Source: Porphyrobacter sp. (GTDB lineage Bacteria; Pseudomonadota; Alphaproteobacteria; Sphingomonadales; Sphingomonadaceae). From it: 5,881 nucleotides of DNA. The stretch's first letter is position 1, and each line of letters starts with the position of its first letter. The DNA lies in the NCBI GenBank assembly GCA_014359685.1, contig JACIYY010000385.1, positions 1 through 5,881 of the forward strand, in the 5' to 3' direction. The notes beneath the pieces were generated by a model. The model saw nothing but the letters and a program-made list of their open reading frames with translations, made no database searches and was not told the origin of the DNA. The position numbers were made by a program, and so were the translations under genes. This document shows, in pieces, positions 1-4,594 of this stretch.

Positions 1-618
1 TATCATGTGGCGGGCGCGGTCGGCGTGATGATGGCGCGGGTGATGGGCGTGCCCGCGCAGGATTCCGAGACGCTCGACCGCGCCTGCGACATGGGCCTCG
101 CCTTCCAGCTCAACAACATCGCCCGGGACTTGGGCGAGGACGACGCGGCGGGGCGATGCTACCTGCCGGTCGAATGGCTGGCCGAGGCCGGCATCCCGCC
201 CGGCCAGCACATGAAGCCCCGCTTTCGCCCGCAGCTGGTCGCCATGGTCGCGCGGCTGCTCGATCTTGCGGAGGAGCACGAGGCGGCAGCGCGCCAGGGC
301 GCCCGCGCGCTGCGCTTCCGGCAGCGCTGGGCCGTGCTGGCGGCCGCCAACATCTACGGAGCGATCGGCCGCGCGGTGCGCGCGCGGGGCGAACGGGCGT
401 GGGATCACCGGGTGCGGACCAGCGCGCTCGCCAAGCTCGGCCACATGCTCGGTGCGCTTCGCGAGGCGCTGCGCCGCCCGGCCGAGCCTGCCGCGATGCC
501 GCGCTGGACCCGGGGGGAGATTCTCGTGGCGGTGCGGATGGCCGGCCCGATCGCCCCCAACCCCACGACCCCGCTGCCCGACGAGGGCGTGGTCGGCCCT
601 CCGTCCCCTGCCCGCTAG
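1..618 (+). CDS. crtB: Phytoene synthase, C-terminal part (5' end outside window)
   Basis: Catalyses head-to-head condensation of two geranylgeranyl diphosphates to phytoene (via prephytoene diphosphate), the first committed step of carotenoid synthesis; a soluble or membrane-associated trans-isoprenyl synthase. The frame is open from base 1 and gives 205 residues. It begins with YHVAGAVGVMMARVMG, which matches the conserved Y-C-x-x-V-A-G-x-V-G segment of the family. Residues 36-48 (FQLNNIARDLGED) are the second Asp-rich Mg-diphosphate motif, DxxxD at D43/D47, followed by GRCYLP as expected. Bacterial CrtB is about 300 residues, so roughly 100 N-terminal residues, including the first Asp-rich motif, lie outside. 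The end is a Pro-rich tail (190-205) with no family signature. Its stop codon overlaps that of the convergent transporter gene. Squalene/phytoene synthases of the HpnC/HpnD type are the main alternative, but the motif wording favours CrtB. Confidence 0.9.
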   Translation, partial: YHVAGAVGVMMARVMGVPAQDSETLDRACDMGLAFQLNNIARDLGEDDAAGRCYLPVEWLAEAGIPPGQHMKPRFRPQLVAMVARLLDLAEEHEAAARQGARALRFRQRWAVLAAANIYGAIGRAVRARGERAWDHRVRTSALAKLGHMLGALREALRRPAEPAAMPRWTRGEILVAVRMAGPIAPNPTTPLPDEGVVGPPSPAR

Positions 619-1865
619 GCGGAGGGCCGCGCCGGCGGCGGGTGCAGACGGCGGAACAGCCGCCCCCGCTCGCTGAACGACACCAGCAGCAGCGCCAGCA
701 CGCTCGTGGTCAGCAGCGACAGCGCGAAGGGCCGAGCCGTGCCGTCGAAGGCCTGGCCGATCGCCAGTCCGATCAACGCCGCGCCGAAGGTGCGGAAGAA
801 GGCCTGAACGCCGCTCGCCGCACCGGCGATATCGGCAAAGGGCTGCATCGCGATCGAGCTGAAATTGGCGCCCAGGAACCCCAGCAGCCCCAGATTGCAG
901 GCCATCAGCGGCAGGAACACCGCCAGTTCGCCGGGGTGGCGATAGGCGGCCCACACTTGCGCCGCGCTGACCAGGATGAAGGCGAATACGCCGGTATGGC
1001 TGACCCGCCGGGCGCCGAAGCGCTGGACGATGCGTGAATTGACGATGTTGGACACCATCATGACCGCCGCGGTCGCGCCGAACATCAGCGGAAACCACTC
1101 GCCGGCCCCGAAATGCTCGCCGAGCAATTGCTGGGCGGAGGTGACGTAGCCGAACACGCCGCCCATCGTCAACGCGCTCGCAATGACGTAGCCGATGGCG
1201 CCGCGATGGAGCAGGCCGCGACCCATGTTGCCGACGATCGCGCCCAGGTCCAGCCTCTGCCGGTGCGACGGATCGAGCGTTTCGGGCAGCCGCGCCCAGA
1301 CCCACAGCGCCGCCCCCGTCGCAACCGCTCCCAGCAGCGCGAAGATCCAGCGCCACCCGGCGACCAGCATCACGCCCTGTCCCAAGCCGGGGGCGATGAT
1401 CGGGATGGTGATGAACACGGCCGTCGCCATGCTCATCAACCGCGCCATCCGGTCGCCGTCATAGCGGTCGCGGATGATCGCCGCCGGCACCACCACCAGC
1501 GCCGAGCAGGCCAGCCCCTGCGCCGCGCGCGCCACCAGCAGCCAGTCGAAATCGCTGATGAACATCATCACCGCCGACAGCACCGCATAGGCCGCCAGCG
1601 CACCCAGCAGGACCCGCCGTCGGCCGAACCGGTCGGCGAGGGCCCCCGGCACCAGCGAGCCGATGCCGCTGGCGAGCAGGAACACCGCCACCACCAGCTG
1701 ACGCCGGTTGCCCTCCGCCCCGCCAAGATCGGCCGCGATGTCGTTGAGCGCCGGCAGCATCGCGTCGATCGCCAGCGCGGTGAGGCTCATCAGCAGGGCG
1801 ACCATCAGCACCAGCTCGCGCTCCCCCATACTCATCTGGTCGTGCGAGATTGCGGATGTGGCCAT
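615..1865 (-). CDS. MFS multidrug efflux transporter, Bcr/CflA type
   Basis: Predicted inner-membrane proton-drug antiporter of the DHA1 (12-TM) branch of the major facilitator superfamily; the substrate is not readable from sequence. The protein has 416 residues, the usual family size. Residues 18-40 form TM1 ending in LAIDAMLPAL, a hallmark of Bcr/CflA proteins. GALADRFGRRRV (74-85) is MFS motif A between TM2 and TM3. RAAQGLACSALVVVPAAIIRD (113-133) covers TM4 and its end. PIIAPGLGQ (155-163) is the motif C-like region of TM5, then GWRWIF (170-175) and LPETL (193-197), both typical of the family. A hydrophilic linker (198-222) precedes the second six-helix half. I chose the ATG at 1865. The frame stays open upstream to 2045, but that extension is Arg/Pro-rich and unlike a transporter N-terminus. 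No clear Shine-Dalgarno precedes 1865, and ATGs at 1835 and 1829 are also possible starts. It is convergent with crtB, stop codons overlapping. Confidence 0.88.
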   Translation of the reverse strand: MATSAISHDQMSMGERELVLMVALLMSLTALAIDAMLPALNDIAADLGGAEGNRRQLVVAVFLLASGIGSLVPGALADRFGRRRVLLGALAAYAVLSAVMMFISDFDWLLVARAAQGLACSALVVVPAAIIRDRYDGDRMARLMSMATAVFITIPIIAPGLGQGVMLVAGWRWIFALLGAVATGAALWVWARLPETLDPSHRQRLDLGAIVGNMGRGLLHRGAIGYVIASALTMGGVFGYVTSAQQLLGEHFGAGEWFPLMFGATAAVMMVSNIVNSRIVQRFGARRVSHTGVFAFILVSAAQVWAAYRHPGELAVFLPLMACNLGLLGFLGANFSSIAMQPFADIAGAASGVQAFFRTFGAALIGLAIGQAFDGTARPFALSLLTTSVLALLLVSFSERGRLFRRLHPPPARPSA

Positions 1866-2116
1866 CGCGCGGCCGTAGCCGGGTGATGCAGTGCGGTAAA
1901 CACATGCCGGGGCATAGTGCCCCGTGCCCCGCGGCCCGGCCAGCCGGCCGACCACGGGCCGCACCCGTTGCGGCCGTCGCCGGGCGAGTGCCACGCCCCG
2001 CCGCTGCGGGACCGGCGACGAGCAGCACCCGGCCGGGATCGCCACGGGCGATGATGCCGACGCCGAACCGGCTCCAGGGCAGCGGCGCCGGAATCGCGCC
2101 GATCAGCTGCGCCACG
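1866..2116. other. Intergenic region between pgl and the MFS gene
   Basis: This 251-bp gap carries no gene I can assign. Both genes are on the - strand, so it should hold the MFS leader and possibly its promoter, but I find no convincing -35/-10 pair. The hairpin at 1908-1931 lies in it. On the - strand, about 36 codons reading down from a GTG at 2115 look coding-like: G/C at nearly all third positions and hydrophobic second positions, with peptide parts such as AQLIGAIPAPLPWSRFGVG and RVLLVAGP. After that the frame becomes Ala/Arg/Gly-rich and stays open deep into the transporter gene. No Shine-Dalgarno precedes the GTG. It may be a gene remnant or chance. Confidence 0.4.
1908..1931. repeat. 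Short hairpin and tandem 7-mer upstream of the MFS gene
   Basis: CGGGGCA (1908-1914) and TGCCCCG (1918-1924) form a perfect 7-bp stem with a 3-nt TAG loop. The right arm is repeated at once as a second TGCCCCG (1925-1931), so the left arm can pair with either copy. It lies 43 bp before the proposed MFS start. It could be an operator or a structured 5' leader of the transporter mRNA. No T-run follows on either strand, so it does not look like an intrinsic terminator. In such GC-rich DNA, chance is a real possibility. Confidence 0.35.
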
Positions 2117-2749
2117 TCAGGCGAAGCAGATCACCGGCTGGCGTGCCGCGCGTAGCAATCGGGCGACCGGCAGGTCGTTGTCGCCCGCCATCGCGCGTTG
2201 GAACAGCGCGCGCTTGTCCTCCCCCCGGATCACGAACAGCACACAATCGCTGTCGAGCAGCGCTGGAATGGTCAGGGTCACGCGCTCGAACGGCGCCTCG
2301 GGCGGCAGCGGGTCGGGGGTCAGGCGGCGGACGCGCGCCGGGTCGTCGGCGCGCGGGTCGCCGGAGGGGAACAGCGAGGCGATGTGGCCATCGCTGCCCA
2401 TGCCAAGCCAGGTCAGCGCGAAATGGGGGATCGCCTCCCTCTCCGAAAGGCGAGCGACCTCGGCGCCGAGCGGCGCCAGCAGGCGCCGCAGCATCCCTTC
2501 GTTGCTGGCCGGATGCGACGGCGGCACCGCGCGGTCGTCGCCCGGCCAGACGCTGATCCGCCGCCAGTCGAGCGGCGGTGCATCCGGCAGGGCGGCCAGC
2601 GCGCGCAGGATCGGCGGCGGGGTCGACCCGCCCGGCAGGCACACCGCCACCCGCGCGTCGGTGGCAGCCAGCGCCTCGTGCAGCCGGCGATGCAGCCAGC
2701 GGGCGACCTGCCCGTCATCGGCGCCTGCGATCAGATCGACATCGGCCAT
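2117..2749 (-). CDS. pgl: 6-phosphogluconolactonase (DevB/Pgl type)
   Basis: Cytosolic enzyme hydrolysing 6-phosphoglucono-1,5-lactone to 6-phosphogluconate, the second step of the oxidative pentose phosphate pathway and of the Entner-Doudoroff route. The 210 residues contain all family landmarks in order: LPGGSTP (38-44), the phosphate-binding loop; WPGDDRAVPPSHPASNEGM (68-86), corresponding to the family W-G-D-E-R-x-V-P-x-x-H-x-x-S-N-x-x-M; and GMGSDGHIASLFPS (116-129), with the presumed catalytic His at H122. VTLTIPALLDSD (157-168) and the end PVICFA also fit. The usual DER is DDR here, a conservative change. Slightly short for the family (about 230). The ATG at 2749 has only a weak AGGGA 11 nt upstream. 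Only 35 bp separate it from the dps stop, so it is probably co-transcribed with dps and partly dependent on its translation. In many sphingomonads pgl sits in a zwf-pgl-edd-glk operon; none of those partners is visible here. Confidence 0.9.
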   Translation of the reverse strand: MADVDLIAGADDGQVARWLHRRLHEALAATDARVAVCLPGGSTPPPILRALAALPDAPPLDWRRISVWPGDDRAVPPSHPASNEGMLRRLLAPLGAEVARLSEREAIPHFALTWLGMGSDGHIASLFPSGDPRADDPARVRRLTPDPLPPEAPFERVTLTIPALLDSDCVLFVIRGEDKRALFQRAMAGDNDLPVARLLRAARQPVICFA

Positions 2750-2784
2750 CGGTGCGCGCGTCCCTGCGACTGGACGGGCGCGCT

Positions 2785-3249
2785 CTACTTCAGCGTCTGG
2801 GTCAGGAACCAGACCCGCTCTTCGGCCTGGTCGATCCAGTCATCGACCATGCCGTTGGTGGCATGGTCGCCCGCTTCCTCCGATGCGTCCTTCACCGCGC
2901 GCAGCCGGTCCAGCAGGGTGAGGTTGTCGGCCTTCAGCTCCGCCACCATCGCCTCGGCATCGAGCGCGGTGTCGTCCTGGTCGGCGATGGCGGTGCTGCG
3001 CGTGACGGAACCAAGCGATGTCTGCGTCTCCGCGCCGTTCTTGCGCACCCGTTCGCCGATGGTGTCGACCAGGGCGATCAGCTGCTTGGCCTGCTCGTCG
3101 AACAGCAGGTGCAGATCGCGGAACCGCGGCCCGGCGACGTGCCAGTGGAAGTTCTTGGTCTTGAGATACAGCGCCAGGTGATCCGCCAGCGCGCCGTTCA
3201 GGGCCTCCACCAGCTGCACCTTCGAATTGTCCCCTGCCTTGGTCATCAT
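2785..3249 (-). CDS. dps: Dps-family ferritin-like protein (DNA protection / iron storage)
   Basis: Predicted dodecameric miniferritin that oxidises Fe(II) with hydrogen peroxide and stores ferric iron, protecting DNA from Fenton chemistry. In the 154-residue reading, the inter-subunit ferroxidase residues are all present: H35, H47, D51, D62 and E66, with spacing identical to E. coli Dps H51, H63, D67, D78 and E82. They lie in NFHWHVAGPRFRDLHLLFDE (33-52) and DTIGERVRK (62-70). The N-terminus is short with only two early lysines (K4, K10) before the first helix, so DNA binding through a long Lys-rich tail is not obvious. The length is normal for Dps. The start was set by AGGGGA at 3255-3260, which serves the adjacent ATGs at 3249 (spacing 5) and 3246 (spacing 8); either may be used. 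A TTG at 3282 in the same frame is rejected. First gene of a probable dps-pgl operon. Confidence 0.93.
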   Translation of the reverse strand: MMTKAGDNSKVQLVEALNGALADHLALYLKTKNFHWHVAGPRFRDLHLLFDEQAKQLIALVDTIGERVRKNGAETQTSLGSVTRSTAIADQDDTALDAEAMVAELKADNLTLLDRLRAVKDASEEAGDHATNGMVDDWIDQAEERVWFLTQTLK

Positions 3250-3254
3250 GCCGT

Positions 3255-3260
3255 TCCCCT
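3255..3260 (-). promoter_or_regulatory. Shine-Dalgarno of dps
   Basis: On the - strand this reads AGGGGA, 5 nt before the ATG at 3249 and 8 nt before the ATG at 3246. It rules out the longer reading from TTG at 3282, which has no such site and would lie close to the expected transcription start. Confidence 0.7.
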
Positions 3261-3283
3261 GTGTATGAGCTGTTCGGCCCAAT

Positions 3284-3308
3284 AACGGCGGGCGGCGGCG
3301 TCGGTTTC
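3284..3308 (-). promoter_or_regulatory. Candidate EcfG-type (general stress) promoter for dps
   Basis: On the - strand GAAAC (3308-3304) is followed by a 16-nt spacer and CGTT (3287-3284). The alphaproteobacterial general-stress sigma factor EcfG/SigT recognises GGAAC-N16/17-CGTT, so this differs at one -35 base. A start about 7 nt downstream would give a leader of roughly 27 nt ending in the AGGGGA Shine-Dalgarno. Stress control of dps is biologically expected. The promoter call is inference from motif and position. Confidence 0.4.
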
Positions 3309-3325
3309 ACGGCCTTTCGCGGATG

Positions 3326-3350
3326 CGCTGATCGACTCGTCCGATCAGCG
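3326..3350. repeat. Inverted repeat (9-bp stem, 7-nt loop) upstream of dps
   Basis: CGCTGATCG (3326-3334) and CGATCAGCG (3342-3350) are perfect reverse complements separated by ACTCGTC. The repeat ends 18 bp upstream of the candidate -35 of dps and about 98 bp downstream of the tRNA-Gly 3' end. It has no following T-run on either strand. Options are a regulator-binding site before the dps promoter, or a structure in the tRNA read-through transcript that limits transcription into dps. Confidence 0.5.
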
Positions 3351-3378
3351 GCCCGGAATCCCGGCATCGCAGGCTGAC

Positions 3379-3410
3379 ATGTTGGAATTCCAACATTGGA
3401 AATGCTGGAA
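3379..3410. promoter_or_regulatory. 18-bp perfect palindrome within an array of TTGGAA half-sites, possible operator
   Basis: ATGTTGGAATTCCAACAT (3379-3396) is a perfect palindrome with no loop. TTGGAA occurs at 3382-3387, inverted as TTCCAA at 3388-3393, again direct at 3396-3401, and as CTGGAA at 3405-3410. The A/T-richer content and perfect symmetry stand out from the surrounding GC-rich DNA. The array lies 130 bp upstream of the dps start and 38 bp past the tRNA-Gly 3' end, so a dimeric regulator acting on dps is the simplest reading. I cannot match it to a named regulator; it is not a LexA, FNR/FixK or CRP consensus. Confidence 0.5.
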
Positions 3411-3447
3411 GGGTCGGCCCAATGAGCACCTAAACCCTTGAAAACGC

Positions 3448-3521
3448 TGGAGCGGGCGAAGGGAATCGAACCCTCGTCGTAAGCTTGGGAAGCTTCTGCT
3501 CTACCATTGAGCTACGCCCGC
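3448..3521 (-). tRNA. tRNA-Gly, anticodon CCC
   Basis: The - strand folds as a full 74-nt tRNA: acceptor GCGGGCG pairing with CGCCCGC; D-arm GCTC/GAGC; anticodon stem GAAGC/GCTTA with loop TTCCCAA (anticodon CCC, reading GGG); T-arm GAGGG-TTCGATT-CCCTT; discriminator T; and a genomically encoded CCA (3450-3448). It closely resembles E. coli glyU. The first anticodon-stem pair (27-43) is a G-A mismatch; the rest of the stem is intact. The T-arm contains one G-T pair. It lies upstream of dps in the same direction and is divergent from the lipoprotein genes. Confidence 0.96.
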
Positions 3522-3538
3522 ATTCCTGCGATGCCGCC

Positions 3539-3567
3539 GATTGGCATGGCGATGCGGCTGCGGTCAA
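3539..3567 (-). promoter_or_regulatory. Candidate promoter of tRNA-Gly
   Basis: On the - strand TTGACC (3567-3562) is a good -35 element. A 17-nt spacer leads to CCAATC (3544-3539), a weak -10. Transcription would start near 3532, about 10 nt before the mature tRNA, with a GC-rich discriminator (GGCGGC) of the sort linked to stringent control. The -35 is convincing; the -10 is not. Confidence 0.35.
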
Positions 3568-3657
3568 CCACAGAACGACGGCGCGCCGGCGATACCCCAC
3601 GCGATGGCTGCGGAAAAACGATGCGGCGCCCACGCGTTCGGGCCATACGGGCCGATC

Positions 3658-3664
3658 AGGAGGA
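3658..3664 (+). promoter_or_regulatory. Strong Shine-Dalgarno for the first lipoprotein
   Basis: AGGAGGA lies 8 nt before the ATG at 3673, an almost ideal ribosome site. It decides the start against the longer in-frame ATG at 3541, which would put 44 extra residues in front of a signal peptide. Confidence 0.8.
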
Positions 3665-3672
3665 TCATCACG

Positions 3673-4167
3673 ATGCGGCTGGCAGGCAGCTCTGCAATGG
3701 GGACGATCGGCGCGCTGCTGGCGCTTGGCGCCTGCGATGCAGGGCCGGCCGAAGATCAGGCGCCGGATGCAGCGGCGACACGCGCGGCAACAGGGGCGGC
3801 GAGCGATAGTGCCGGCACCGCTGGCCCGGCGCGCCCCGCCGACGAGACCATCCCCGCCGCGCTGCGCGGCCGCTGGGGCCTGGTCCCGGCCGATTGCGAG
3901 CCCGGCCGGCCCGATGCCAAGGGGCTGCTGGTGATCGGTCCGACCACGCTGGAATTCTACGAATCGGTGGGCACGCTGGAGGATATCGAGGCGGCGACGA
4001 CAGATTCGTTGCGCGCCGATTTCGCCTTCACCGGAGAGGGCATGGAATGGCAGCGCGACCTGCTGCTGCGGGTCGAAGATGGCGGCGCGGCGCTGGTGCG
4101 GCGCGAATATGGCCCCGACGCCGCGCCCGAGCCATTCCGCTATGCCCGCTGCCGGGGAGAGGCCTGA
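3673..4167 (+). CDS. Predicted lipoprotein of unknown function
   Basis: 164 residues. MRLAGSSAMGTIGALLALGAC is a lipoprotein signal peptide with lipobox LGAC (18-21), so C21 should be lipidated. The next residue is Asp (D22), which in E. coli favours retention in the inner membrane by Lol avoidance; whether that holds here is unknown. Residues 22-57 are an Ala/Asp/Gly/Pro-rich linker. The folded part (59-164) begins IPAALRGRWGLVPADCEPG, then DAKGLLVI, TTLEFYESVG, and ends FRYARCRG. C75 and C160 could form one disulfide. The alternating short strands suggest a small beta-rich domain. I recognise a pattern like that of sphingomonad hypothetical lipoproteins but cannot name a family. The WGL...C and strand pattern also recalls small beta-barrel protease inhibitors; this is speculative, prompted partly by the I78 inhibitor gene that follows on a TGATG overlap. 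Confidence 0.85.
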   Translation: MRLAGSSAMGTIGALLALGACDAGPAEDQAPDAAATRAATGAASDSAGTAGPARPADETIPAALRGRWGLVPADCEPGRPDAKGLLVIGPTTLEFYESVGTLEDIEAATTDSLRADFAFTGEGMEWQRDLLLRVEDGGAALVRREYGPDAAPEPFRYARCRGEA

Positions 4168-4481
4168 TGGAAACGCCTGTGATCGCCGTCGCCGGCGCGC
4201 TGCTGGCGCTGGCCGGCTGCACCGCAGGACAGCCGGCGCCGGGCGGGTCGGCGGATGCAGCGCCGTCTGAGGTGGCGGGGACCTGCGATGCCGCCCCGGC
4301 GCAACCGATGGTCGGCACACTGGTCGGCGCCGAGGCCGGCGCCAGGCTGCTGGCGCTGACCGGAGCGCGAACGCTGCGCTGGGCGCCGCCGGACAGCGCG
4401 CTGACGATGGATTTCCGGCCCGAGCGCTTGACCGTGTCCTATGACCGCTCCATGCGGATCACGCGGATCGTCTGCGGCTGA
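4167..4481 (+). CDS. I78-family peptidase inhibitor lipoprotein
   Basis: 104 residues. It has a lipobox LAGC (15-18), so a membrane-anchored, cell-envelope protein is predicted. After a short Gly/Ala/Pro linker, residues 40-104 match the peptidase inhibitor I78 pattern (elastase-inhibitor AFLP1-like): a first Cys (C40) then AAPAQPMVGTLVG, then LTGARTLRWAPPDSALTMDFRPERL and YDRSMRITRIVCG, with C103 the expected disulfide partner. The family inhibits serine proteases and has a potato inhibitor I-like fold; the target here is unknown, self-protection of the envelope being an inference. Its ATG shares bases with the preceding TGA (TGATG, 4165-4169) and has GGAG 7 nt upstream, so it is translationally coupled. 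Oddity: the signal-peptide n-region (METPVIAVAG) carries no Lys or Arg. No alternative ATG or GTG close upstream fixes this. Confidence 0.85.
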   Translation: METPVIAVAGALLALAGCTAGQPAPGGSADAAPSEVAGTCDAAPAQPMVGTLVGAEAGARLLALTGARTLRWAPPDSALTMDFRPERLTVSYDRSMRITRIVCG

Positions 4482-4510
4482 GGCGGTCGCCGGACCGGAG
4501 AGCGAAGCCC

Positions 4511-4594
4511 ATGATGCGCCACCTGCCGATGCTGGCCGCCCTGCCCGCGCTCGCCAGCAGCGGCAATCCCGCCGCCTGCGTGGAGAATCGCTGA
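4511..4594 (+). CDS. 27-residue small ORF, candidate small protein or gene remnant
   Basis: Too short for routine gene callers. It starts MMRHLPMLAALPALASS and ends NPAACVENR. GGAGAG at 4497-4502 lies 8 nt before the first ATG. Its TGA overlaps the ATG of the next gene (TGATG, 4592-4596), the same arrangement as the junction before the I78 gene. The N-terminus has an Arg, a hydrophobic core (LPMLAALPALA) and small residues after it, like a signal peptide; the Cys at position 23 follows PAA, not a good lipobox. It may be a secreted or membrane micropeptide, a coupling leader for the hydrolase, or the leftover N-terminus of a decayed lipoprotein gene. No homolog recognised. Confidence 0.4.
   Translation: MMRHLPMLAALPALASSGNPAACVENR

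Noticed and set aside
1113..1886. Long + strand ORF opposite the transporter gene
   Set aside because: His/Arg/Gln-rich translation typical of antisense frames in GC-rich DNA; the - strand encodes a complete MFS protein.
1866..2045. 60-residue N-terminal extension of the transporter
   Set aside because: Arg/Pro/Gly-rich, no transporter homology pattern, no Shine-Dalgarno; the family normally starts close before TM1.
3612..3638. GGAAA ... CGTT as a stress promoter for the lipoprotein genes
   Set aside because: The spacer is 18 nt and the -35 lacks the C of GGAAC; two deviations make it too weak to call.
3541..3672. 44-residue upstream extension of the first lipoprotein
   Set aside because: It would bury the signal peptide; AGGAGGA at 3658-3664 marks the ATG at 3673.
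3430..4320. Long - strand ORF (296 codons) across the tRNA and the lipoprotein genes
   Set aside because: Its end, with SSMVEQKLPKLTTRVRFPSP, is the familiar false translation of a tRNA gene, and the rest is antisense to two well-supported lipoproteins with good ribosome sites.
4441..4593. Upstream extension of the 3-hydroxyisobutyryl-CoA hydrolase
   Set aside because: It overlaps the end of the I78 gene in another frame and is Ala/Arg-rich; the ATG at 4594 has its own Shine-Dalgarno and fits the family N-terminus.
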